A DNA stretch of 64,000 nt from Microvirga sp. 3-52 (GCF_018383585.1 NZ_JAHAMK010000018.1:1-64000), one strand, 5' to 3'. Counted from the stretch's first letter, positions 1-8,664 are shown. The notes: generated by a model not told the origin, from the sequence alone. Made by a program: numbers and translations.

Positions 1-126
1 CGGCTCAAGGCAAAAGCCCCACGTAGCCTTGAAGCCTTGGAGGCAGAGCTCAAACCAGCCCTCGACACCATCAGCGCAAAGGATGCTCAAGGCTGGATCA
101 GGCATGCCGGCTATGCTCTACACTGA
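1..126 (+). mobile_element. IS630-family transposase, C-terminal fragment
   Basis: Frame 1 is open from the window edge to a TGA at 124-126 and encodes 41 residues ending WIRHAGYALH. An Arg-rich segment, an acidic helix and a final aromatic-x-x-AGY tail are what is seen at the C-terminus of IS630/Tc1-type transposases. The catalytic DDE residues would lie outside the window. The element's right end should lie in the roughly 45 bp between this stop and the luxI stop at 174; I could not define its terminal inverted repeat. The family call rests only on this tail. Confidence 0.65.
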
Positions 127-173
127 GACCAAAAGCGCTTTAGGCTCAACTCCTTTTCATTCTGTGCCATGAT

Positions 174-806
174 TCACCCCACAAGACGGTGCGTCACTGT
201 TTCTGACGCGGCAAGAACACGCCTATTGTCGCCGCGCATCTCCCTGAGACGCGACAATGTCCGACAGTCGAAGGTAGCCGTGACGGCGACAACGTCCTGA
301 TCCCCAATCCGCTGCGGCAAACCGAGCGGGACCGTGCGGAAGTGCAGTTGGACAAGACGTAGCAACCACAGCGGATTCATCTCGATGATGATGGTGGAGA
401 TTCCGCTCTCAAGGCCCCATTCGACGATGCCGGAGAGAAGCGCATTGGCTACCGGACTGAGGGCCCTCCCCCGCTCCCGGTAAGCCGGCTCGACGCAATA
501 CCGGGTCCATTCCCAGATATGCGTCCCGACAGGGCGTTCGTCCTCGCAGAGTTGAGGCATCACGTCGGAGAGAAGATGAGGCCTCGTGGACGGCAGCATG
601 CGCTGGTAACCATGCACTTTGCCATCATTGATGTAGAGCATATGGACGGCATGTTCATTGTCGAACTGATCGATCTCTCTGCCATCGGGCCTCGCCAGAT
701 CGGTCCATTTCATTTCATCGACAAACACGCGATGCCGCAGTCGATACGCCTGCTCCATTTCATCCTGAAACAGGTGCTGATTTTCGGGCGTAACGGTATG
801 GATCAT
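174..806 (-). CDS. luxI: Acyl-homoserine-lactone synthase (LuxI family)
   Basis: Makes the N-acyl-homoserine lactone signal from S-adenosylmethionine and an acyl carrier (acyl-ACP or acyl-CoA). The 210-residue product has the invariant LuxI residues at nearly standard positions: R24, F28, W34, D46, D49, R69, E99 and R102, with the WEWTRY motif. The start at 806 is chosen because a perfect AGGAGG lies four bases upstream; the longer frame from 857 has no such site. It follows luxR on the same strand after 72 bp that hold a lux-box palindrome, so positive autoinduction is likely. Acyl chain length cannot be read from the sequence. An IS630 remnant lies just beyond the stop. Confidence 0.93.
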   Translation of the reverse strand: MIHTVTPENQHLFQDEMEQAYRLRHRVFVDEMKWTDLARPDGREIDQFDNEHAVHMLYINDGKVHGYQRMLPSTRPHLLSDVMPQLCEDERPVGTHIWEWTRYCVEPAYRERGRALSPVANALLSGIVEWGLESGISTIIIEMNPLWLLRLVQLHFRTVPLGLPQRIGDQDVVAVTATFDCRTLSRLREMRGDNRRVLAASETVTHRLVG

Positions 807-831
807 AGGTCCTCCTGAGATTGAGGACACC

Positions 832-876
832 ATCATATGATCGGATGTTAGGAACATAAGTACGCAAAAGCGTACT
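832..876 (-). promoter_or_regulatory. lux box and promoter of luxI
   Basis: A perfect 18-bp palindrome with 7-bp arms AGTACGC/GCGTACT around AAAA lies at 859-876, in the gap between luxR and luxI. On the minus strand a TATGAT hexamer follows at 837-832. The palindrome would then be centred about 42 bp upstream of a start near 826, the position used by LuxR-type activators that overlap the -35 region. Assignment to the adjacent LuxR is inferred. Confidence 0.7.
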
Positions 877-878
877 GT

Positions 879-1610
879 CTATTTGATGAGGCCTCGGCGG
901 ATGGCTTCAGCAACAGCATGCGTTCGGCTCGTGGCACCGAGCTTAAGCCGAGCCGCACGCATGTGCTTGTCCACGCCATGCTCCGAGATCCCCATGATCG
1001 CGCCGGTTTCCCATTCCGATTTTCCTTCGGCCGCCCATTGAAGCGCTTCTTGCTCCCTTCTGCTCAGTGAAAGCAGCGGCTTCCCGTCGTCCTCGCGCAG
1101 CAGGAATGATCTGCCGAGGGCGTATGTTGCCACCAGGGTCAGCATTCCTCTATCTGCAGGCGAAACCTCCAACTTCTCGCCGGCCAAGGAGAAGCCTGCT
1201 ATATCGCCTTCCAGGGTTACCAATGGAATTGTGAACCCTCGCTTCAGCCTGAACTCACCAGCCTCATCCATAACTCGCCATGCCGTTTCGTCATCTCGAT
1301 ACAGAGGCTCAAGTTCATCCCACAGGAACGGCCTCATATTCGACGTAACGCCCCGAATGGCGGGATCGTGGAAGACATAGCCATGAGCGAAGTAACGGCG
1401 AGACCACTCAACGGGCCAATGATCAAGGATGATGTTCGAGATCTGCTGCTCACGATTTGTCCCAGGCGATGGCATGGTTCCTGCCAGGACATACTCGGCC
1501 CCAAACCTGCGGACCTTTGACAGCAGCATCCCGCATACCTCAGTCGGCGTTCTCGCCCGATCAAGGTCCTGAATAAACTCGATTGTCTGCTCGAAATCCC
1601 TGCGCGACAT
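879..1610 (-). CDS. luxR: LuxR-family acyl-homoserine-lactone-responsive regulator
   Basis: A transcription factor that binds the acyl-homoserine lactone and then DNA. Taking the ATG at 1610 gives 243 residues, close to TraR-type length. All ligand-pocket residues line up with the TraR set W57/Y61/D70/P71/W85/G113 as W69/Y73/D82/P83/W97/G125. The C-terminal GerE-type helix-turn-helix begins at LSRREQEAL and ends at the stop. A longer frame from a TTG at 1661 is possible, but its first 17 residues are not typical. It lies directly upstream of luxI on the same strand, which makes it the cognate receptor rather than an orphan. Confidence 0.92.
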   Translation of the reverse strand: MSRRDFEQTIEFIQDLDRARTPTEVCGMLLSKVRRFGAEYVLAGTMPSPGTNREQQISNIILDHWPVEWSRRYFAHGYVFHDPAIRGVTSNMRPFLWDELEPLYRDDETAWRVMDEAGEFRLKRGFTIPLVTLEGDIAGFSLAGEKLEVSPADRGMLTLVATYALGRSFLLREDDGKPLLSLSRREQEALQWAAEGKSEWETGAIMGISEHGVDKHMRAARLKLGATSRTHAVAEAIRRGLIK

Positions 1611-1887
1611 GTTCCCGTCCCCGTTTTTGGAACATTGTTGCGATATTGTCGGGGCCGTCAACTCGACCGATCGAAGACCGGATCCGGCCGGGAGGGTTCG
1701 ACCGGCAGTTCCTCTGGTCGGCGACGCGTTATGCGACGCTCTTCAATGCAACCGTAAGCAGGAGTTGATTGCAGGCTGAAAGTGTAGGGAGCATCCCGCG
1801 GCACACGCGCTAAGACTTTTGATGTACGAAGAAGCTGCAGAATTAACTTGCCCGACAGGAAGACCGTGAATAGGCTCCCCCGATCAG

Positions 1888-1912
1888 AAAAAGGGCCGCA
1901 ACGAAGCGGCCC
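1888..1912 (-). terminator. Rho-independent terminator, minus strand
   Basis: Arms GGGCCGC (1893-1899) and GCGGCCC (1906-1912) form a perfect 7-bp stem around a six-base loop. On the minus strand the stem is followed by TTTTT (1892-1888). No minus-strand gene is recognised upstream of it, so the transcript it ends is unknown. Confidence 0.6.
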
Positions 1913-2018
1913 GAAGTTTAGGGAGGAAACGCCCAAGAAGGGCGAGCAGTGCGGTAACGCCAATTACTGCGCTGCATTGCAATAAAGTACTTTGTGCATC
2001 AAAAACCGGCAAGTACAA

Positions 2019-2050
2019 AAGGGCAGCATCGCTGCCTTTCTCTTTTTCTG
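2019..2050 (+). terminator. Rho-independent terminator, plus strand
   Basis: GGCAGC (2022-2027) and GCTGCC (2031-2036) pair around ATC, flanked by A-rich and T-rich tracts that extend the stem, followed by TTTCTCTTTTT. No plus-strand gene is recognised upstream, so a small RNA is possible. Confidence 0.6.
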
Positions 2051-2432
2051 TATCCAATTCGACACACTTGGATCCGCGCGCTCATGATCGAGAGGCACCG
2101 CCGGATCGCCCCGAGCGATTGTTTGAGGCGTGATCGTCCGCGAGCGGCGATCGATTCCCGAGCCGGAGACGGCATCCGCGCAGCCCGATGAACTCATCGG
2201 ATCCATGGGTACTCACCAGCGCCAGGTGCGGGAGCTCGGGCAAGGGACAGATGCAGGCTCCGAACAAACCACTGGCGAGGCGCCGCGCCCGGCCTCATAA
2301 TCAATGAAACGTGACCGTTACGGGTCGAGGGCTTTCGATGACAGCCTTGCCTTCCGTATTGATGCTCCGCACGATTCCTGTCCGCATCTTTCCAACCGGC
2401 TTCCGCCGGGATGGGTTGAAGCGCATGCGGTC

Positions 2433-4175
2433 ATGACCAGGCGCCGTCTCCGCTTCAGTGGCCTCTTCCAGAAGTACTTCCTCGTGCTTTTTCTGGCTGT
2501 CGTCATTCCACTGGCGACGAATGGTGTCAGTGAGGCCTGGTTCGGCTATCGCGATCAGCGGACGACGCTCGACCAGTTGCTGGGTGTCGAGGCGAGATCC
2601 GCGGCCGCCAAGATCCAGGGCTTTCTCGACGGCATCACCAATCAGCTCGGCTCGCTCGTTCAACTCCCGTGGACCGAGGAACCGGACGAGCAGCGGCGGA
2701 TCGAAGCCCTGCGCCTGCTGCGACAGCTGCCTGCGATCGTCAGCCTCACCCTGGTCGATGGCGCCGGGCGCGAGCGGCTCTATGTCTCGCGCATCGGCCT
2801 GAACCGAACCGAGAGCCGCGCGAACCGCTCTGAGAATGAGGCCGTCGCCGGAGCCCGTTCGAGCCGGCTCTGGTATGGCGAGGTCCGTTATTATCGCGAT
2901 TCGGAGCCGTACCTGACGATTGCGATCGCCGGCAATCGACCATCCGTCGGCGTGGTTCTCGCCGAGGTGAACCTGAAGCTGATTTGGGATGTGATCTCGG
3001 CCATCAAGGTCGGGGAGACCGGCCACGCATTCGTACTCGACGCTCCCGGACGACTCGTCGCCCATCCTGACATCAGCCTCGTCCTCCGAGGGGCGGATGA
3101 GGCCACCCTCGCTCCTTTTCGGGCAATCCGGGAGGTGATCAGGCGCGCGGGGGAGGATGTCGCCACGAGCTGGGATGGGCAGGGAGAAGCGGTTGCGGCT
3201 GCCGCGTCACCCGTCGCCGGCCCCGACTGGACGGTCGTCGTCGAGCAACCCCTTTCGGAGGCCTATGGGCCCATCTATGCCGCCCTGTGGCGGACGGCAG
3301 GCCTCCTCCTCGCCGGTGCCGCCTTAGCGGGTCTATTGGCCTATGTCCTGGCCAGCCGGATGACCGAGCCGATCCGGCGGCTCGAGGAGGGTACCGAACG
3401 CATCGGCGCCGGACAGTTCGATCATCGCATTCATATCGCAACGGGCGATGAGCTCCAGCGCCTGGCCGACAGCTTCAACACCATGGCGGCCGAACTCGCC
3501 ATCTCCCAGGAGCGTCAGGAGCGCATTGCCAAACTCAAACGCTTCTTGGCGCCCCAGGTCGCCGAGCTTGTGGACCGAAAAGGCGACGGTGTGCTCGAGG
3601 GCCGCCGCACCGAGGTGGTGGCTGTGTTCTGCGATCTGCGGGGCTTCACCGCCTTCTCCGCGAGAGCAACGCCCGATGAGGTGATGAGCGTACTTTCGGA
3701 ATACTACGAGGCTCTTGGCCGGATCATCACCAAGTATGCCGCCACGCTGACGAGCTTTTCAGGAGATGGCATGATGGTGCTCGTGAACGCGCCCGTTCCG
3801 GTCGAGGACCCGGCCGTCCACGCGGTCGACCTGGCGATGGAGATGCAGCAATGCGTGCAGGAGCTCGTCGTCGGCTGGAGGGCGCGAGGCCATCGGATCG
3901 GCTTCGGCGTGGGCCTGGCGATCGGGTTGGCGACCGTCGGGCCGATCGGATACGAGAGCCGGTTCGACTACACCGCCATCGGGACCGTGGTGAACCTCGC
4001 GGCCCGTTTGTGCGCCTCGGCGGCCGACCGGGAAATCCTGGCCGACGTGGCCATTGCCGAGGCCGTGAACGGCAAGCGTGCCATGATCCCGCTGGGGATG
4101 AGATCGATCAAGGGCTATGACGAGGAATTGCCCGTGTACGGCATACCCTTCGAAGAGAGGCGCCATACCGCATGA
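2433..4175 (+). CDS. Membrane-bound class III adenylate/guanylate cyclase with periplasmic sensor and HAMP domain
   Basis: Makes a cyclic nucleotide (probably cAMP) in response to an external or membrane signal. Layout from the chosen ATG (580 aa): transmembrane helix at about 10-31, a periplasmic Cache-like sensor to about 280, a second helix at about 285-308, a HAMP linker, and a class III cyclase domain from about 390 to the end. Metal-binding aspartates are D401 (in FCDLRGF) and D445 (in SGDGM), 44 residues apart as usual. VNLAARL marks the dimer-interface helix. A frame from 2304 would add 43 residues with no membrane or family character, so 2433 is preferred. The next genes are unrelated, so this is probably a single-gene unit. 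Adenylate versus guanylate specificity is not resolved. Confidence 0.85.
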   Translation: MTRRRLRFSGLFQKYFLVLFLAVVIPLATNGVSEAWFGYRDQRTTLDQLLGVEARSAAAKIQGFLDGITNQLGSLVQLPWTEEPDEQRRIEALRLLRQLPAIVSLTLVDGAGRERLYVSRIGLNRTESRANRSENEAVAGARSSRLWYGEVRYYRDSEPYLTIAIAGNRPSVGVVLAEVNLKLIWDVISAIKVGETGHAFVLDAPGRLVAHPDISLVLRGADEATLAPFRAIREVIRRAGEDVATSWDGQGEAVAAAASPVAGPDWTVVVEQPLSEAYGPIYAALWRTAGLLLAGAALAGLLAYVLASRMTEPIRRLEEGTERIGAGQFDHRIHIATGDELQRLADSFNTMAAELAISQERQERIAKLKRFLAPQVAELVDRKGDGVLEGRRTEVVAVFCDLRGFTAFSARATPDEVMSVLSEYYEALGRIITKYAATLTSFSGDGMMVLVNAPVPVEDPAVHAVDLAMEMQQCVQELVVGWRARGHRIGFGVGLAIGLATVGPIGYESRFDYTAIGTVVNLAARLCASAADREILADVAIAEAVNGKRAMIPLGMRSIKGYDEELPVYGIPFEERRHTA

Positions 4176-4420
4176 ACCGGTCAAAGGAACGGGGATGGCG
4201 CCCGCAAACAAATTGCCATTGTTGAAACGGCAAATAAAAGCCTGATCTGAAGCGAGTTGCCGAAGATGAATTAGGCATATTACAATCAGAACAATTGCGG
4301 TTATCATGCCGGCGAAGTCGTCGGGTTCACATGAGCACTTTTAGGTGACCTCTTGATGGCAGCCGGAAGTAAAGCCCACTTGAAGCTCCGAGTCCTCTCT
4401 CGCGTGAGGACGCTGATCGC

Positions 4421-5401
4421 ATGAGGCGGCGCGACATCCTCACGGCGATCGGCGGCGCGGCAGCATCGACGCTCCCCTTGCGCGCCCAACCACTGGCGGT
4501 GCCGCTGATCGGGTATATCGGACCTGAATCGCCCGAGCCCTTCACCAGTCGCCTCAAGGCCTTCCGCGAAGGCCTGGGCGAGAGCGGATTTACCGAGAGT
4601 CGCAATGTGGCGATCGAGTATCGATGGGCACAAGGCCAGTACGATCGATTACCGTCACTCGCGGCAGATCTGGCCAGTCGGAAGCCCGCCGTCATCGTCG
4701 CGGCAGGGGGCGCACCCGCAGCTCTCGCGGCGAAAGCGGCAACCAGCAGGATAACGATCGTCTTCGAGATGGGCGGCGATCCCGTCGCACTCGGCGTCGT
4801 GGACAGCCTGTCACGACCAGGCGGCAACCTCACGGGCGTATCGAGCTTGAGCGTGGAAGTCTCGCGAAAGCGGCTGGAATTCATGCATGAGCTGCTCCCA
4901 TCCGCGACCGAGTTCGCCGTCCTCGCCAACCCGACCAGTCCGACCGTCGATTCACAATTGAAGAACCTCCATGCGGCAGCCGATGCACTCGGGGTGCGCC
5001 TTCATGTTCTGAGCACCAGCGACGAACGAGAGTTCGAGGCCATGTTCTCGTCCGTCTCCCAGCTCCGGGCAGGAGGGCTCGTGTTCACCTCCGACCCTTA
5101 CTTCGCATTCCGCAGCCAGCGGCTCGCTGCACTGGCGACCCGCTATCGTGTGCCTGCCATCACGCAATCGCGCGACTTCCCGATTGCCGGCGGCTTGATG
5201 AGCTACGGAGGCGATTTTACCCAGTCGCATCGTCGCGCCGGCCTCTATACCGGGCGAATCCTCAGCGGCGAGAAGCCTGCAGATCTTCCGGTCCAGCTCG
5301 TCACGAAGGTGGAGATGTTCGTGAATCTGAAGGCCGCCGGCACCCTGGGCGTCACGCTGCCGCCCTCACTGATCAGCAGCGCCGATGTGGTGATCGAATG
5401 A
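4421..5401 (+). CDS. ABC transporter substrate-binding protein (ABC_sub_bind family)
   Basis: Periplasmic solute-binding protein of the TrpX/ABC_sub_bind type (326 aa). The N-terminus MRRRDILTAIGGAAA resembles a twin-arginine signal with cleavage near LRAQP. The body has family hallmarks: LIGYIGPESPE, EYRWAQGQYDRLPSLAADL, FEMGGDPVALGVV, and a C-terminal MSYGGDF segment. Genes of this family occur in large numbers as orphans in Hyphomicrobiales genomes; no permease or ATPase lies beside this one. Ligand unknown. GTGAGGA upstream of the ATG at 4421 may serve as ribosome-binding site. About 245 bp separating it from the cyclase hold no gene. Confidence 0.82.
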   Translation: MRRRDILTAIGGAAASTLPLRAQPLAVPLIGYIGPESPEPFTSRLKAFREGLGESGFTESRNVAIEYRWAQGQYDRLPSLAADLASRKPAVIVAAGGAPAALAAKAATSRITIVFEMGGDPVALGVVDSLSRPGGNLTGVSSLSVEVSRKRLEFMHELLPSATEFAVLANPTSPTVDSQLKNLHAAADALGVRLHVLSTSDEREFEAMFSSVSQLRAGGLVFTSDPYFAFRSQRLAALATRYRVPAITQSRDFPIAGGLMSYGGDFTQSHRRAGLYTGRILSGEKPADLPVQLVTKVEMFVNLKAAGTLGVTLPPSLISSADVVIE

Positions 5402-5591
5402 AAAGTTCGACGACGCGGCGGGATGTCCATTTGCGCCTGACCTAACGGATCCACGCTCGAGCTGCTCTCCTCAAAGGCGCGGTTATGATACCTCGGCTGG
5501 AGGTTCTCGCGTCCCGGCTGGAACCGTTTTCAGCATCCTTGGACCGCCTTTCGTGGTAGAATGATGCCTGTTCAGAGCAGGACCTTTCGCC

Positions 5592-6317
5592 ATGGCACAG
5601 GTTCAGATGGACAGCCCTCACCGCTCGAACCGGCTCCTGGCCGCTCTGGACGATGAGGATTTTGCCTGTCTGGAACCGCATCTGAACCTCGTCGACCTCC
5701 AGCGAGGTCAGGTTGTCTACGAAGCCGGAGAGACGATTCAGTATACCTATTTCCCTCACAGCGCGATGGTGTCTCTCGTGACCATGATGCGGGACGGGAA
5801 ATCGGCCGAGATGGCCACATTCGGGTGCGAATCCCTTTTCGGCCTCGTCAGCGCCTTCGTCTCACGCAACTCGTTCGGGCGCTACATCGTCCAAATATCC
5901 GGCACGGCTTCCCGGATCGAGCTCGATTGGATGCACGATGCATTCACGACGCGCCCCAAGATCCAGCAGCTCGTTCTGCGCTTCACCGAGGCTCTGCTGG
6001 CGCAGACGCTTCAAAGTGTGGCCTGCAATGCTACGCACAGCGTCGAGGCACGTTGCTGCCGCTGGATCCTCAGTACGCGCGATCGCTGGGGCTCGGACGA
6101 GCTGCCCCTGACGCATGAATTCCTCTCGGAGATGCTGGGCGTCCAGCGCTCGACGGTCAGCGCGGTCACGCGCACACTTCACGAAGCCGGCCTCATCAAC
6201 CAGAGCAGAGGCGCCATCACGATCACCAATCGCCGCGGGCTCGAAGACACAGCCTGCGAGTGCTACTCGGTCATCCGTGAGAAGTTTTCACAGCTCCTGC
6301 CTCGGTCCACGACATAG
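5592..6317 (+). CDS. Crp/Fnr-family transcriptional regulator
   Basis: A 241-residue one-component regulator: an N-terminal cyclic-nucleotide-binding-type beta-barrel (about 14-130) with signature YFPHSAMVSLVTMMRDG, then a winged helix-turn-helix (about 150-225) with LTHEFLSEMLGVQRSTVS as recognition region. It lacks the N-terminal cysteine cluster of oxygen-sensing FNR and the full phosphate-binding cassette of CRP, so the effector is unclear. This subgroup is abundant in Methylobacteriaceae and Bradyrhizobium. It stands alone, with about 190 bp upstream and no neighbour on the same transcript. Confidence 0.85.
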   Translation: MAQVQMDSPHRSNRLLAALDDEDFACLEPHLNLVDLQRGQVVYEAGETIQYTYFPHSAMVSLVTMMRDGKSAEMATFGCESLFGLVSAFVSRNSFGRYIVQISGTASRIELDWMHDAFTTRPKIQQLVLRFTEALLAQTLQSVACNATHSVEARCCRWILSTRDRWGSDELPLTHEFLSEMLGVQRSTVSAVTRTLHEAGLINQSRGAITITNRRGLEDTACECYSVIREKFSQLLPRSTT

Positions 6318-6400
6318 AAGCCGGCGGATGGAATTGTTGACTTGCCGATCCCGCGACACAGGTAAGACAGCCTGTGGTGCCCCTGCAAGCGAGCCGTGAC

Positions 6401-6520
6401 GTGATCAAGCGAACACCAAATCGCGCTGCCCTGTCCGACTATGTCATCGACAACGGGTTGATCGCTACGGCCGTGACGGCAGCCCTGGCGGCCTTCCTCT
6501 TGTGCTGCCAGCTGCCATGA
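6401..6520 (+). CDS. Possible small single-pass membrane protein
   Basis: A GTG-initiated frame of 39 residues (MIKRTPNRAALSDYVIDNG then a hydrophobic stretch ending FLLCCQLP). A charged N-terminus followed by one hydrophobic helix would fit a small inner-membrane peptide. The ribosome-binding site is weak, there is no known family, and the frame could be chance. Confidence 0.25.
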   Translation: MIKRTPNRAALSDYVIDNGLIATAVTAALAAFLLCCQLP

Positions 6521-6685
6521 CACAGCTGGGATCAGGCCATTTCAGCGATCCTGCTCACGCGGCGACGATGCCGCGCCTATGGAAGGCGCAAGGCTCATGA
6601 GAACTTCATGAGATCGGAAAGACTCTTCACGACTTTAGTTGCACTTCAAAGGCGTATCCAGCACTCGCCCACAGCGCGATGGCGC

Positions 6686-6701
6686 AAAGTGGATCCACTT
6701 T
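6686..6701. repeat. Perfect 16-bp palindrome, AAGTGG repeat family
   Basis: AAAGTGG followed by its exact complement. The same AAGTGG/CCACTTT core recurs near 7824 and 41033 and, degenerated, near 50940 and 53161, always outside genes. Confidence 0.6.
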
Positions 6702-7088
6702 TGCTCTGGCCTCGTTCCTGAGGCAGACTTGGTCGTAAGTGGTTATACTCGACGAGTGAGTTATACTCCCGACGTGGAGAGCCAACCCGCCGGCTCCGGT
6801 AAATATAGCAACTCCCCTGGGCCAAAACCCCGCGAGCTGGGCGAGCAGCCCCTAGGATCAAAAGAGCAGCCGGTTCCCGCTTCCAGCCAGGATCGAATTT
6901 CGAGACGCGGCGTTACCCCAGCCGCTCGGGACTAAATTGATGCCTTAAGTTCCGGGGTTGGTGTTCAACCACCATTCCGGGCGACAGCAACGAGTCAAGT
7001 CTTCCTATGGGAGGAACGCGCGACGAGGCTTTGCGTCCTCTCGAACCGGGCCGACGGCAATGCCCTGGCCTTTTTCCGGGATTGGCAG

Positions 7089-7316
7089 TCAGATATCCGA
7101 GCATGGGATGATCAGGACGGGGCGAAGATCCTCCCCTACGATCTCGATCATGATGTCGCTGCTGTAATCCGGCGGCATCCCGGCCCAGCTCTTCAAGAGC
7201 TTCTCTGCCACCTTCAAGGCCTCGGTCTTGGCGGCTGCTATATCGGGCAGTTCGATGCCACTTGGATCCTCATCAATGCCGAAATGGCTCCTGATATCGA
7301 TGTAATAGCGGGGCAC
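7089..7316 (-). CDS. DUF6894-family small protein
   Basis: A 75-residue protein whose start MPRYYIDIRSHFG and pattern GIELPDIAAAKTEAL match the small DUF6894 proteins that are highly multiplied in Methylobacterium and Bradyrhizobium; function unknown. The GTG at 7316 is chosen because it gives the family's MPRYY start and has GAAGGG at correct distance; the frame also runs back to 7373. Cytosolic, no membrane segment. It stands alone. Confidence 0.72.
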   Translation of the reverse strand: MPRYYIDIRSHFGIDEDPSGIELPDIAAAKTEALKVAEKLLKSWAGMPPDYSSDIMIEIVGEDLRPVLIIPCSDI

Positions 7317-7561
7317 GGGCACATCCCTTCGGCAACTCGGAATTGGATGGAGTGATCCCATTATGCTATTCACCTATGTTAATTTATAATGGGGAGTCTT
7401 GTAATTCACTCTGAATCCCCGCTCACTATTCCGGGCAAGCCGGCCCTTCGTGAAACATCATGCCATTACTTTGATGGTACAATTTCCCCTTTTCTCGCGT
7501 TAGCGGATCGGTTGCCGAAATCCGAGGCAGCCAGTCTACCGTCCCCTTTTCAGGAGTTCCG

Positions 7562-7816
7562 ATGCTATTGCCCTGGATGAAACTTGCGACAGACACGACG
7601 ATGCTGGCCTTCGAGGCTCAGACGGTGATCTGGACCCGTCTGTCCCGAGCCGCCATGGGCCAAGGCTCCACGGCGGAAAATCTGCTGATGGTGACGGAAA
7701 AGGTCACCGCCTTTGCCGAGGCCGCGGCGACGCTTGCAACGGGCGGATCGGCTCATAAGGTTGTGAAAGCATACCGCAAGAAGGTCCGCGCCAATGTGAA
7801 GCGCCTGAAATGCTAA
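7562..7816 (+). CDS. Small conserved hypothetical protein, phasin-like character
   Basis: 84 residues, mostly helical and alanine-rich, with a basic C-terminus (VVKAYRKKVRANVKRL). The ATG follows an AGGAG at good distance (about 7550). The MLLPWMKL start and central EKVTAFAEAAATLATGG recall small phasin-like proteins in Methylobacteriaceae, but I cannot prove that link. A strong hairpin 8 bp after the stop may end the transcript. Confidence 0.6.
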   Translation: MLLPWMKLATDTTMLAFEAQTVIWTRLSRAAMGQGSTAENLLMVTEKVTAFAEAAATLATGGSAHKVVKAYRKKVRANVKRLKC

Positions 7817-7823
7817 AGTATCG

Positions 7824-7884
7824 CCCCAAAAGTGCCCGCCACTTTTGGGGCCCGTCGATGCGCCACTCTTCGCAAGGCGCATCG
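7824..7884. repeat. Two adjacent palindromes downstream of the small gene
   Basis: First a hairpin with perfect 11-bp arms CCCCAAAAGTG/CACTTTTGGGG (7824-7834, 7840-7850). Then a second with perfect 9-bp arms CGATGCGCC/GGCGCATCG (7856-7864, 7876-7884). They belong to the AAGTGG / GCGCATCGT intergenic family seen again near 53.1 kb. No T-run follows, so it is listed as repeat rather than terminator. Confidence 0.7.
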
Positions 7885-8025
7885 TGCGGGGCGGAGAACT
7901 GGATCCACCGTTGCGCACGAAGCGCTAGATCCCCTTTCCTCCCGCCAGCACCTTACCGAATATCTCGGACTCCAGCCGAGAGAATCGGATCGAGGCCTGA
8001 GATCGGCCTGTGAGCGGATTTCCGC

Positions 8026-8277
8026 TCATGTTTCACGTTTCACGAGACGGTTTCGAATTTCGGACACGATCCCCAGCAATGAAGCGCCGCCGATCATGGC
8101 AGCAAAGAGTTCGCCGAAGATGTGAACAACGGCATCGTTTTCAGGAAGATCGCCGACGCTCAGATGATGGGTGTGATGGGCGGTTGCGAGCGCGATACCG
8201 AGAAAGGCTCCAAGATAGGCCAGCCCTGGGGAGTTCCAGGGCTTGGCAGTCTTCTTCTCAATGTGACCGGACGGCAT
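8026..8277 (-). CDS. Small membrane protein of unknown function
   Basis: 83 residues with two probable hydrophobic helices (GLAYLGAFLGIALATA and IFGELFAAMIGGASLLGIV) and a histidine-rich turn AHHTHHLSVGD between them. AGGAG lies nine bases before the ATG, supporting a real gene. The His cluster between helices could bind metal, but this is speculation. No family recognised. Confidence 0.55.
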   Translation of the reverse strand: MPSGHIEKKTAKPWNSPGLAYLGAFLGIALATAHHTHHLSVGDLPENDAVVHIFGELFAAMIGGASLLGIVSEIRNRLVKRET

Positions 8278-8390
8278 TCAACCTTGTCTCCTGGCGATGT
8301 TCATCGGTCTCGTTCAGACTCGAACTCCCTCGGATCTGTTCCAATGCTTCGAGAACAGACAAATGGCGTGGTAAAGCGAGAGCGTCAAAC

Positions 8391-8573
8391 ATGGCACAAC
8401 CAGAAGAAGGATCACTCAAGCCGAGCCTAAGCTGGCATCAATCCTCTTCAAAAAGCTTAACGCCAGATGAAATACCCATCCATAAACTTGGCTATACGCA
8501 TCATGTGGCCAAGCTTGACCATTTGGAGTACGTACTTTCCACTATTTCTATTTTCAGGGGCGCTGGGTTATAG
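8391..8573 (+). CDS. Possible small protein in low-GC DNA
   Basis: A 60-residue frame starting MAQPEEGSLKPSLSWHQ. It lies in DNA visibly richer in A/T than its surroundings and is followed 92 bp later by a plus-strand terminator, so a transcript probably crosses it. No recognised domain and only a weak ribosome-binding site. Confidence 0.3.
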   Translation: MAQPEEGSLKPSLSWHQSSSKSLTPDEIPIHKLGYTHHVAKLDHLEYVLSTISIFRGAGL

Positions 8574-8664
8574 ACTGAACCCATTGATGCGGGGCAATTC
8601 AAAACAACAGTCACCAAAGATATTTTCAAAAAACTACCGTGCTTGGGGGGCTTCGCACGGATGT

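Larger units (their letters stand above)
1662..2303. other. Intergenic region between luxR and the cyclase gene
   Basis: No convincing coding frame. It holds two opposed terminator-like hairpins (minus strand near 1888-1912, plus strand near 2019-2050) around about 105 bp of lower-GC DNA. The rest, about 2051-2303, shows nothing recognisable. The luxR promoter should lie in the left part, but I see no clear -35/-10 pair. Confidence 0.5.
6318..7088. other. Long intergenic region with short repeats
   Basis: Contains one possible 39-codon frame at 6401-6520, a 7-bp inverted repeat (CTCATGA, 6594-6612), a perfect 16-bp palindrome at 6686-6701, and two direct copies of GTTATACTC 18 bp apart (6742 and 6760). 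Other frames here look like chance. No RNA gene recognised. Confidence 0.5.

Noticed and set aside
6639-6935. A 98-codon plus-strand frame
   Set aside because: No ribosome-binding site, no domain, and it crosses a palindromic repeat.
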